Below, in pieces: positions 53,603 to 64,000 of a stretch of 64,000 bases of DNA. How positions within the stretch are numbered: the stretch's first letter is position 1; each line of letters starts with the position of its first letter. The translations under genes were made by a program, and so were the position numbers. This stretch comes from Echeneis naucrates (lineage: Eukaryota > Chordata > Actinopteri > Carangiformes > Echeneidae). The notes under the pieces are model-generated. The model ran no database searches. It was not told the origin of the DNA and saw only the letters and a program-made list of their open reading frames with translations. Location of the stretch: NCBI RefSeq assembly GCF_900963305.1, contig NC_042515.1, positions 1,274,327 through 1,338,326 of the forward strand. Reading direction: 5' to 3'.

Positions 53603-55996
53603 CTGCAGACCAAACACATAAAAACAGGAAGTGGAGGACTTGCTGAAGGGAAAAGTGAAAGAAACACAAGAGCAGAACATACACAAACGTTTCATCATTC
53701 ATCGTTCTGACCTTTAGCCTCGAGGATAAAACTAGAATTACTGCTTCAGGGTCAGACGCCTGCACCAACACTCCAAGAGGCAGGAAGTAATAAGTCTCTG
53801 CTGAATGAAATGTGAACACATCTCTTGGACACTAAAAAATAAGAATCAATAAAACTATTAATCTGGTTAAAGATCCATACAGCCTGAAGATAGACCCTCT
53901 GCAACCAGTCAGCCAATCAGAGGAGAGGATCAGACCCAGATGCTCAGCTGTGATTGGCTGAGGATCAAGTTCACCAAATCTAACGTGGAATATAAAGATG
54001 CAGGTCTCTCCATCTCTGGGAATATCAGCTGATGCCAGCTCGCACTGCCACGCCGTGACCTTTGACCTCTGACAAATAAATAATCTATCCATCCAGCCTT
54101 CTGTTGGTCCCCAGGATATCGTGGCACTGAGAAGAACAGGGAGTTGATAAATATACCACTGCACCAACAAACAGATTGGTCCCAGAGGGACGTCCAGTCA
54201 CCAACCAGGCTGTTTGATGAGTCACAGGGAGGGAAAGTTCAGCCTCATCCAGCCTGGTGAGGATCACGTCTCCGAAATCAACCAAAGATGAGCTGGAGAC
54301 GGATGAGAAATGGCACAGTTCACTTCCTGTAGCTCTTCTCTTCAGGAGAGAAACCGACCTGTCCACTCTAAGTGACCCACTGGAGTCAGACGTCAATCAG
54401 ACCGTTCTCTGCCTCAGAGCCAGAGTCCTGCTCTTCATCTCGCTGCCCGAGACAGTGAAAAAGTTAATTTCACTGTTTTATTGTCAAGATGACATAAACA
54501 GGAGACTTTTGGAACTTAAAAGTTAAAACTTAAAACTGACTGTCAGTCCAATCACTTCCTGCTGAAAACCAAAGAACATGGAGTCTGATTCTGCGCTGAC
54601 GGACGGCTCATTTTTCATGACTAACTAATCTTCCAGTTTGACCAACATCATGTTTTGATTTTATAACTGCTGATGTTATCCAGGTTGGTTGATTTTATCG
54701 TATTCATCACTCTTCATGCATGCTGACAGAACTATTACTCATTTTCACTGATCAATTACAGTTACTCAAGTGTTATTATGTTTAGTCTGCTTTAATTCAG
54801 ATTAAACAAGCTTTTCCATCACAAAACTCTTTCACGAGTAGCGAGATACAAATCGCAGCACTCACAAATCCAAGTGGCTTTTTGGAGTGGTTTTTCTGAG
54901 CGAGGGGGTAAATTGGCCAGTTCTGGACCGGGGCAGAGGAAAACATGCTGTGACGCAGCAAGATGTTAATCAAATAATCAAAAGAAAACGGCTGGAAGGA
55001 GCCGGAGAGGTTCTGCCTCCTGCTCCACTTTCTGAGATAAAGCGATGAAAAGAAAAGCTTCCACCTGACGCAGGACGGTCTGGGGGGGCACACATACATA
55101 TTTATATATCCATCATCTGTGTGAGAGAACGAGAAGAAACAGCAATGAGATTAATTGAAAGAAACAAGAAAATCAGTTCAGCAGGTTCTTTTTTTTGTTT
55201 GAGTCTCTGGAGACTCGATGTGCTGACTTTTTAATTGACCTTTATTTCCTGCTTAAGCTAAAGCTACACACACACAGACTGAGGGTATGCAGACAACCCC
55301 ACGTACTGAGGGCTTGTTTCTGAGATGTTAACTCGAACCACATGTTGGCTTCGCTGTGATCCGGCTCTTCGTGTGACTTCACAGAGGTGGGGGGGTCTCC
55401 AAACAGCCCCGATAACATGGCTGACGCACGGGTAAGTAGCACCGACAGGAGTCTGGGGTAACAAGTGCACTGTGAGTTGCTGGAGGGTGTCGGGATCTGG
55501 CCTCTGAGGAACTGGACTGAACTGGACCACTGAGCTTCGTCAGCGCTCTTCAGAAACCTGCTGGTGATGTCACAGAGGCCCCGCCCTCAGACCTGGTCTC
55601 CTACAAAACCTCCTTTACCCAGAGACACTAAAGTCCCTCACTTTGGACATCAGGGTCGGTCCAGGATGCAGAGAGCAGTAGTTTAATAGTTTCATTTATT
55701 AAAAGCCAACAAACTGAAGCCTTGCCTGGTCCTTCAGTCCTCTGCTCCGCTGGTTCTCGCTTCTTCGCAGAGCTCGTTCTATTTCCAGTGAGTCCAGATG
55801 TTTTGGCAGCAGAACAGTCCTGAACGCCTGAGGCCTCCTTTCTGAGCTCGGCTGCACTTGACTTCTGGGTCCGTGTCCACGACCCTCCACACCTTTGATC
55901 TCCGCCTGCGTCCCGGGATGGATTTATTTTCATCTGTGCAGGGAATCACAGCATTTTTGTGTCTCTGTTTTGAACAACTGCAGTTAATGTTGTCAG

Positions 55997-56067
55997 GCTG
56001 AAATAGCTCCGCTGGGAGAGCGTTAGCCTGAAGATCTCCAGGTCCCTGGGTCAATCCGGGTTTCAGC
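55997..56067 (+). tRNA. tRNA-Phe (GAA)-like sequence, probably a pseudogene or SINE head
   Basis: The 71-base stretch matches vertebrate tRNA-Phe closely. The 7-bp acceptor stem is perfect (GCTGAAA with TTTCAGC), the D arm (GCTC...GAGC) pairs, and the anticodon loop CTGAAGA carries GAA. The anticodon stem has mismatches (TTAGC against TCTCC), and the T arm (CCTGGGTCAATCCGGG) is one base short and has lost the TTCGA motif. A working tRNA gene is therefore unlikely. It could be a tRNA pseudogene or the promoter end of a tRNA-derived SINE. Confidence 0.6.
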
Positions 56068-57404
56068 GGTGACAGAATGGCTTCAAAGCATTTGAAAGTA
56101 CGCATGAGATGAAGTAGGATTGTTCTCATGAAGGAGAAATAGGTAACAAACCTTTCACATTATACCTGTTTAATGGTATGAAAAGGATTCTTATATTAAG
56201 TTTGTGTGGTTGGTGGTGAAGCTGGAGCTGCTACACCCGATGAACTCAGATAGGATCCCTAAAGGTGACGTGGACAGACATTTCAACATCTCATTTCCTG
56301 GTGAAGTGGCAGAATTTTCTCCGTGGGTTGTGTTTCCTGAAGGAGCTGTGTATTCATTTCAGTCTCGCTGAAGGGCAAAGACAACATAACGGCTGTCAAG
56401 TGAAAGCCAAATCACTTGAAATGATCGTTTCTGTGAAAGAAATCAAAACTGTAAAACTGTTTTGAACACCAGATATTGAAAATCCTGTTGGGTGTTCTTC
56501 AGTTCGGGTTTATAAAGTGTTAAATCATTTGATCCCCTCCAGTATTTCACAAATAATTAGTCCACTTCTCCTGTTAAACTTTATGAACCCTTTTTAGTCT
56601 ATAAAAGATAAAAATGCTTTTAGAAACATTAAATGACGATTTACTTAGTAATTTAGTCGATTTATTGAAAGATTGAAGATTTATTGAAGAACAGTGAGGA
56701 AATTCGACTGATGTACTCGGAATATTCTTAGCTGTTGCACTTTAACTGAGCAGATGAAGCTCATGAAGCTGCGCTGTTAGCCTGAAACGTTCCTTACTTC
56801 ATAAAAGTGGCCTGCTGCTTTCAGTCGCTCTGCTCCGTATCCACCTTCATCCAACCTCCTGACAGGTGTTTTCTAAAACACCAGAGAACAGTAACAGTGT
56901 GATCCCGGTGCTGTCGGGAAGAACGGGGCGATTCTCACCTCGTACTGGACTGAGCAGTTTAACTCTTGGCCAATAAATCAGAGTCAGCAGTTTCATAATT
57001 TACTTCAGGGGATAATAACTACTTCAATCCAGAAAGGGAACCAGATCAGACTGGACCGCTCCAAGAATTATGTCATGGGGGCGGTCATCCATTCAGGGGG
57101 GGGTCACAGAGCCAATCATGTTGGCTGCATAACAACAAATCAGGGATTATGAAAAACAAAGAAATCTCTAAAATGGGGTAAATATTTGACTTTGTGTTCA
57201 CTGGACTGTAAAGCTCTTTTTCCATCGGTCAAAAAACAAAACAAACTAACATCTGGCTTTCGTCGGCGGTGAAAAAGGCAAAGATCAGCATTTTGACCAG
57301 GTCACATGACTGCAGGGGACGCTGGTATTTATGGAGTCCACCTGAGTTCTCCTGCTGTAACGTCTCAGGTGCAGTCAGAGGCTAACAGCTCACTGTTACA
57401 CTGT

Positions 57405-57530
57405 ATGGCCCTCCATTGTATTGAAGTCTATGGGAAAATGTCCCTCCTCCTCCCTGATGAGTTTATGGTCTCCGATGTTCATTTAGCGGGAAAGAGGAGG
57501 GGTTAGGGGGCGGGGCTAATTCCAGTATGA
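57405..57530 (+). repeat. Dispersed repeat family R1, copy 9
   Basis: It contains TTGAAGTCTATGGGAAAATG, CTGATGAGTTTATGGTCTC, GATGTTCATTTAGCGGGAAA and GGAGGGGTTAGGGGGCGGGG, all in the family order. Confidence 0.75.
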
Positions 57531-58184
57531 TCAACAGGCCAGATCCAGCCCCCTTTATCTACTGAGTGAAGCACCTGAGCCAAATATCTGCATGTGTGAG
57601 AGAACGTCCTCCGTCCATCAGCGGGACGTCAGGGTCACTCTGGTGTCGTTAAATCCAGGACGTCACGGTTGTTTTGGTTTCATGCAGGGACAGCAATGGA
57701 AAAATCTCCACGGGACGACATTCACTTCTCCCGTTATGTGTTTATGTTGAACGCCTGCAAAAGCTGTCACGGCTGCAAGAACCCTGTGTAAATGTTACCA
57801 AGTGCAGCATGTGCATTTCTGCAAACAAGTGTTTCTAACTTCATGTCCAGTTTATTTTTGTGCTGTAGAACACAGAGAGAAAGTAAAAACAGATGCAGCT
57901 TTAACCCTCAGCTCATTTTTTGATGCTTTTTACAGGAAAACTTAATTTATGATGGATGTAGGAGTGGGAACACAGTGGATTAGACCCAACTTAGTCCTGT
58001 TATTGTGCTCTTACAGGACGCCAACATGAGAACTCATGGGCCAAACACAAACAAAGCAATAAAATGTACCAAGTTCAAATTAAATCTTCTCGGTGTTACA
58101 GATGGTTCTCCTTCAGTCTGCAGCCAGAAAAGGATGATGGACACTAACGAACTCAACACAAACTTTGCCTTCACCTTAATGCAA

Positions 58185-58250
58185 TGAGGGCGTGGCTACC
58201 AGATGATTGACAAACTGTGTCACAAAGATGGCCGACGCCCAGATTACGAA
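58185..58250 (+). repeat. Possible right-end fragment of family R1
   Basis: GAGGGCGTGGCTACCAGATG followed by ATTGACAAACTG and AAGATGGCCG resembles the right end of the R1-type repeat (GGGGCGGGGCTAC...TGACTGACAG). It is short and diverged. Confidence 0.35.
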
Positions 58251-61200
58251 CTGGAAACTTTAAAATAAAAGCTCAGAAACTAAAGGGGCAGTTAAGAGTC
58301 TGATTTTCTAAAGATCATAGATGGATCTCCTCCTGAAGTTGTTTTATTTTGAAACATCACTGATGTAAATGGAACAGGAAATGAAAAGTGAGTTCGAGGA
58401 AAATAGATCAACTGCTCTGAAATAAATATTTAGATGTCCAGAAAAGATTAAAAAAAGTTTGTTATTCTTTGTTGTGTCACTGAATACTTAAGTCTAATGA
58501 CCCATCTGTTGTGTGTTTCATCCCCAACACTGACAGTCTGACACAACTCAGAGTGAGTCTGTGCGTGTTAGTGTCTCAACTACAGTCCCACAAACGAGCA
58601 GCGACAAACATCTCAATCATCTCCACAATCAGGACCAGATGGGAAACAGCGTGTGTGTGTGTGTTTTGTATGATTAAGAAAGAACTTGCGCACATTCAAA
58701 CACAAATGTAGAACTACTCTCAACAATCAGCTGTTTGTGTGTGTCTTTACGAACATTATCAGGTTTCAGGACTGCTGATCAGACGATCGATCACATGACT
58801 GATGGTCATTAAACAGAAGGAATGTTTCAGACTTCAGCTTCAGAGACAGTCAGTGAACGAGAAAATCTTCACTTTTATTTTAGTTATTTTTGTCCAAACA
58901 TGTCCTGCATCAACAAAGTAAACCAACACTGGCCAGGTTTTGCTCAGAGTCCACTGGGTCACCCCATATTTCCTTCACAACAACCCTGGATCTGAGTTTA
59001 TTACCTATGCTGTGTTTAATACGAATGACCTCTGTTGTCATGGCGCCGTGTTTGAACAGACGGCGCTGGGCGGACGGGTCGAGTAATATGGAGAACTTTT
59101 ATAATGCCAGGCGTCAGACGCTGCCAAGATGGTGACAGTGGAGCAGAAGTCAGAATCAGTCAACTTATTCCAGTTTGTCTTTTATCAGGTGTCTTCGCTG
59201 GAGTCACATGATGCAGAAACACGAACGGGGAAACATCAGGTTCATGGATTCGCTGTGTTCTGTTCATTTTCGTATGCCGTCCATCTTACTCTCCCTCTCG
59301 CTCCTCCGTCCCTCCTGCTTTTCCTCATCATTACCTCCCGCAGGAGCCTTTCAAACATCTGATACCATCAGAGTTTTGGTTTTGACTACCTGCCATCCCC
59401 AAAGAGCCGACGACGGAGAGCAAGTTTGGACTTGACTGGTTTTCGGGCTGATAAAGGCGGAATGTTTGAGTCCCTGTAGAGGCTGTGGTGTTTGGCCTCA
59501 GGCCAGCATGTGTGTGTGTTTGCAGAGAGAAGAATGAGAACAAGAAGAGATTTTCCAAGAAGCTCAGTGAGGTTGTGGTCAGTTTGGCTCTCGGCCACGA
59601 GTCACTGGGAATCTCTCCCTCTTTTCTTCCCTCCATTCGCTCACACCTCCTCACTTTCATCTGTTATTCATCTGATATCTCGCCCTCCATCTTTAGATTC
59701 CCTCACACGTCCACCACTCTCTCCTCTCCTCCTCCTCTCCCTCCTTCTTCATCTCTGTCCTCCCTTTGCCCTCCACTGCTCAACTTCTCCCCGTGCCAAC
59801 TCACAGCTGTGGAGTGATGAACGGCTCTTTAAACTGGGAAACACACACACACACACAGAGTGTTTCATCGTCCTGCTGATAACAGCCTGTCTGCTCCGAT
59901 AACAGATCTGTCGGCCTTTTGGAAAGAAGATTCATTTCACTTTCAGTCTCTCTCTGTTTCCTCTTCTTGTCTATTTGTCATCTGATGTGTCTCAACCTCT
60001 GGCTCTGGGCCCCAGATGCAGCCCGACAGAAAGGGGGGTCCCTTCAGTTGTTTTAAATAGAAATGTTAATTCAGAGTTCTCAGTTATTTAATGACAGCGA
60101 AAGAAGAAACCGTCAGCAGTTTGACTCCTTTTGACTTCACAGTCCTAAAGTGTGTAACGGTCGTTTTGGGAGAGAAATCAGAGGACAAAAAAAGAGCCTG
60201 ATGATGAGAGGAGGAAGATGAAGTGTGATTGAAACTCAGGTAAAACGAGAAGACTTTAACATACAAAAGAAAACGATCTGAAGCTCCGTCCTGGTCTGAT
60301 CTAGAATCTCATAACAGGTAAACAGACTCTGCCCTTCAGAGTCAGTGACAAAGAACCTCACACATGTATTTGGAACAAATGAATGTGAATATGGACTGAG
60401 CTGCAGGAGGCTCCGTCTGGGTCACTTTGGTATTTCTGGTTCGTGTCTGGGCTCGGAGACGTTACAGCAGCAGAGAAGGAAAAAACAACGAGGTGATGAC
60501 GTCAATACGAGGATTATTTTCATGAAATGAGTAAATGAGTTGTTTGCTTCTAAAGTGACACTGTGATGATGCTGTCAGAGGCCTCAGAGACGCAGAGCTG
60601 TTTTCAGTATTAAATTCAAACACTGATTTAATTGTGTGTTTTCCAGTTAAATGTCGGCAGTTATCAGCCTGCTAACTATCAAACGCTGGAGGCCGAAGAT
60701 CAGGTCAGTTAAAGAGACTCAACTGAAACCTCAGACACAACAGGAAGTCATAACTTTTGGCTCGTGGTGCATTCAGACATTAGGTATGTGAGCATGAGTT
60801 CAGATGAAGAGGAATCGGACTGAGAATCAAACCTCAAAGGAACTTTTTCTCGACTGGTTTGATTAAAGCATCGAGGGTTTCCCAGTTTGTTTAACCAGAC
60901 AGAAGCCGATGGCTCGATGGCGGTCAGGTCCAAACGGCAGCGTCTAACTGATGCTTTTATCGTGTGACACTCCCGCTGTGTCCAACTTCCTGTGCAGGGC
61001 TTAGAAAATAAAAGCTTTTTTTTTAAATGGCATTTCAAAGTAAATCTCACCGATGTGGTTGACGTGTGTGGTCAGCTGCAGAGCTGTGAGTGTGTGTGTT
61101 TAATGTGAACTGGTGGCTGTAAAACTGTCGGTGAAATATGTTAAAGAAAAACAGCAGATTTGGCAGCTGGTGCTTTTCAAATGATCCGATTCAACACCGT

Positions 61201-61498
61201 ACATATTGATCTATTTTGAAACAGAAACCATGTTACCCACAATGCACCAGGTCTCCTAGCAGGACTGACTAGGAGAGACTGTGAGGAGCTAACTAGGGCA
61301 GATCAGTGACCCAGAGGAGAAAACTGTCTTACAAATGGACACATTCTGGATGGATTAACTCTATGAAGTGAATCCACTTCCAAACATCAGCTGATCTTTA
61401 AGTTTTTACTCCTCCTTCTTCCTGTTTCCTCCTTAAACTGCAGAATCAGCTGATCTGTCCGACATGAAACTGACTTCAGTGATAAACTGATCAGACTC

Positions 61499-61573
61499 TC
61501 CGTCCGTTCTCATCCTCCATCTTTGACAGTGACGTCTGGAGTCACGTCTCCACATCGGACGCTCTCCCTGTCT
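61499..61573 (-). repeat. Dispersed repeat R2, copy 2 (reverse)
   Basis: This is the reverse complement of 39398-39472 with only a few differences, for example CCATCTTTGACAGTGACGTC here against CCATCTTTGATACTGACGTC there. Confidence 0.7.
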
Positions 61574-63556
61574 GTTGTTTCTTCATAGGAGGGAACTCGG
61601 AGTAAAAAACCCCCCAACAACCTCATCTTCTCTGTCCTTAAGTTGTAATTACTCAGAGACGCAGGGTTGAGGCCATGTTTGATTGCGCCAGCAGATTCCA
61701 GCCGATTAATTACGTGTTATCATAAAGTTCGAACTGAGCCTGAAGTGGATTTTCTGTTTTCTTTGCAATTCAGATGGTGCTGGCTTCCCCCAAACTGGGC
61801 CTGAGTGCTGTGACCCGGTGGCTCAGAGGGAAAGAGCAGCGCTGGGCCAAGAGGAGAGATTCCTCTCTCAGGCTCACATAAACAAACACAAAGCACAGAG
61901 TCAAAGAAAATACTCACAAGTAACAAGTTATTTCACCTCGGTGAGAAATTACTCAACTGAACTCATCTGAAAAAACTACAGAGCAAAGTCTACAGAGCTC
62001 CACAAAAGCCTTGAAATGAAAGCTTTTCCATGACGGACTGTAATCAAAGGTCCACTGATCTGAACAACTGAGTGGAATTAACGCTAAAAAACAGAGCTCT
62101 GCCTTTGTTCTGGTCGTGCCTGACGTGATGTTTGGTCAGGTTGAGTTCACAGAAACTGATGTTGAGGTGGATCTAGTTTGTTTTTGCTGCTGTGTAACGG
62201 CTCAACGTTGATCAGCCGGTCCCGTGGACGGTGTGAATCAGCTGTGTGGTCGTGACTCCGGCCTCCTGCTCAGTTGTTGGGTGCTGCAGGTTTATTTGTG
62301 ATGCTGTAAAGGTCTCACTGTGTTAAACTGAAAAAACAAACGGCGGTGAGCTGACGATGTGCCGGCTCAGATGTTGGTACAGAAACACAGCTGCTGCACC
62401 AAACTACAGCAGCACATCACTTTGGTGGCTCATCCACCAATACTCCAACTGTGTGGATTCCAAATAAACAGAATCAGAATCCCACTGGTTACCTGCTGGC
62501 GTCAGACTGGGATGTCCTTCTTAACTTGGGCCAGAGCGACTGGTGATTTGGTTTGTTCGACCTCCAGTGGAAGTGTCCAACATGTTGAAAAACAACAAGA
62601 GTCCGAGCTGATCCTGCTGAAATATCCGTCCTCACAGCTGAAGTTCTCCTCAGTTGGAGGCAGTCTGGTCCAGGTTCTGGTGGTTCACCTGGTGCAGTGG
62701 TCAGGTTGAGCCTCCTTTTGATGCTTCGTTATTTATCAGCCCTGATATTTTGGTTGTGTTGGGTTATAGCTAAGAAGACGAAACAGTGCGGGGTCTCAGG
62801 AGGACCCACAGAGGGAGGGGACCGGTTTACAGTGGCCCCCGTTGGCGTGTGAGGTGAGGGGGGGGGCACACTTCAAAGTAAAGGATGGTAAAGTGTCGCC
62901 CATGTCTCCGTGTGTCTCTGGTTGAACACATTGCTCATGTTGGCTGTTTGAAAACACGCCTGTTCCTGGAAGAATTGCAGTCAGACTAAATAACGTTTGA
63001 TCCCTGAACCTCAGGGGTTCGGTGGTGGAACCGTCCACCCTCCGCCGCCTCCAAACCTTGGCTGAAATATATTTAGGTGTTGCCATTCACCTTCTGCACA
63101 ACGTCAACTTAACACAACATTTTCTTTGGACCAGACAGATGAAGACATTTTGAAATGTTTATCACTCGACCCCCTGAGAAAACCAAAGTAATGGCAAAAT
63201 AATGGTTTCCAATCCCGCCCCAGTGTGTCTGCAGGCTGTGTGTTTGTGGGTGTGTAGCTGTGTTGTGTCAAAGTGTCGGGGTGTTCGCTCACAACCGAAC
63301 ATGTGCTCAAACTGCAGACCGTGATGGAGGTTCAGACCAGAAGCTGCTGACACCTGGTCGATCTTCAAACATACGTGTACGTAGACGGATCAGCTGGAAC
63401 ATGATGACCGCTGACAGCAACGGGCTGTGCCAAAAAAATCGATTTACTACGATTCAGAATCGGCTTAAAATCAAAAAAATTAAAAGAAAAATAAAACAAA
63501 TCCGCACACTGTCTGCCTCCATTTTGTATGCGGGACGTCCTGACGTCACGTTCTAG

Positions 63557-64000
63557 TCTTTGGGGTCTCCGGTCTGGTCCGGTCCGGTCTCTGGTCCGGT
63601 CTGGTCCGGTCTCTGGTCCGGTCTGTTCTGATCTCTGGTCTCTGGTCCGGTCTGGTCTCTGGTCTCTGGTCCGGTCTGGTCTGGTCTCTGGTCCGGTCTG
63701 TTCTGGTCTCTGGTCTGGTCTGGTCTCTGGTCCGGTCTGGTCCAGTCCGGTCTGGTGTCTGGTGTCTGGTCTCTGGTCCGGTCCGGTCTGGTCTCTGGTC
63801 TCTGGTCCAGTCTGGTCTCTGGTCTCTGGTCCAGCCCGTTCTCTGGTCCGGTCTGGTCTCTGGTCTCTGGTCCGGTCTGGTCTCTGGTCTCTGGTCCGGT
63901 CTGGTCCAGTCCGGTCTGGTCTCTGGTCTCTGGTCCAGCCCGTTCTCTGGTCCGGTCTGGTCTCTGGTCTCTGGTCCGGTCTGGTCTCTGGTCTCTGGTC
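63557..64000. repeat. GGTCC/GGTCT minisatellite, runs off the window
   Basis: Irregular repeats of short words such as GGTCTCTGGTCCGGTCTGGT fill the last 440 bases and continue past the end of the window. There is a higher-order block of about 24 to 48 bases. Confidence 0.92.

Larger units (their letters stand above)
53603..64000. other. Long non-coding region, probably angpt4 intron 1
   Basis: I scanned both strands for the missing angpt4 first exon (signal peptide and a CxYxFxLPE-like motif) and for any other gene, and found none. Contents noted: a tRNA-Phe-like sequence (55997-56067), R1 copies (57405-57530 and a fragment at 58185-58250), the reversed R2 copy (61499-61573), pyrimidine-rich DNA (59640-59790) and the terminal minisatellite (63557-64000). 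In mammals the first angiopoietin intron is long, so this may all be intron. Confidence 0.45.

Noticed and set aside
53832-54396. Two - strand open frames of about 103-112 codons
   Set aside because: I checked them as the missing angpt4 first exon. They have no signal peptide, no coiled coil and no angiopoietin-like cysteine motif.
59485-59902. + strand open frames of 110 and 136 codons
   Set aside because: They come from pyrimidine-rich low-complexity DNA (CTCC and TCC runs) without any domain.

Overview
The window looks like nuclear DNA of a bony fish, most likely a percomorph teleost. The signs are odorant receptors of the fish or131-2-like type, many short introns (69 to 80 bp in places), CA and GT microsatellites, large minisatellites, and dispersed repeats of the kind common in fish genomes. 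I see no bacterial, phage, retroviral or LTR features. All gene models were assembled by eye from splice sites and family homology; they are in frame throughout but untested by transcripts.

Layout. 1-11.5 kb: three tandem odorant receptor genes on the + strand (1088-3197, 5265-7202, 8599-11462), each split by introns although most vertebrate odorant receptors have one coding exon. 11.5-17.1 kb: no coding gene, a CpG-rich patch that may be the kcns1 5' end, and a large 8-bp-based minisatellite. 17.1-20.7 kb: kcns1 (+), a silent Kv9-type potassium channel subunit in nine coding exons. 20.7-25.4 kb: repeat-bearing spacer. 25.4-42.9 kb: stk4 (MST1 Hippo kinase, -), eleven coding exons, full length at 491 aa, with two minisatellites and several dispersed repeats in its introns and a CpG-rich promoter at 43.0-43.3 kb. 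44.4-46.5 kb: cox6c (-), a 76 aa respiratory chain subunit. 49.2-53.6 kb: angpt4-like angiopoietin (-), nine exons covering the coiled coil and the fibrinogen-like domain; the first coding exon was not found and probably lies past 64 kb. 53.6-64 kb: non-coding, with a decayed tRNA-Phe-like sequence at 56.0 kb and a GGTCC/GGTCT minisatellite running off the end.

How the genes relate. They do not form one pathway. The receptors serve smell; kcns1 tunes Kv2 currents; stk4 is the upstream Hippo kinase; cox6c sits in complex IV; angpt4 is a secreted Tie2-type ligand. The order is the informative part: kcns1 and stk4 are tail to tail as on human 20q13, while the paralogues KCNS2, STK3 and ANGPT1, together with COX6C, lie on human 8q22-q23. 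The window therefore looks like a compact version of an ancestral vertebrate block.

No wholly new system was recognised. The most unusual signals are the non-matching intron positions in three neighbouring receptor genes, the nine-exon kcns1 in a family with few introns, an orphan CpG island with a YY1-type motif inside a receptor intron, and a UG repeat placed directly after a stk4 splice donor.
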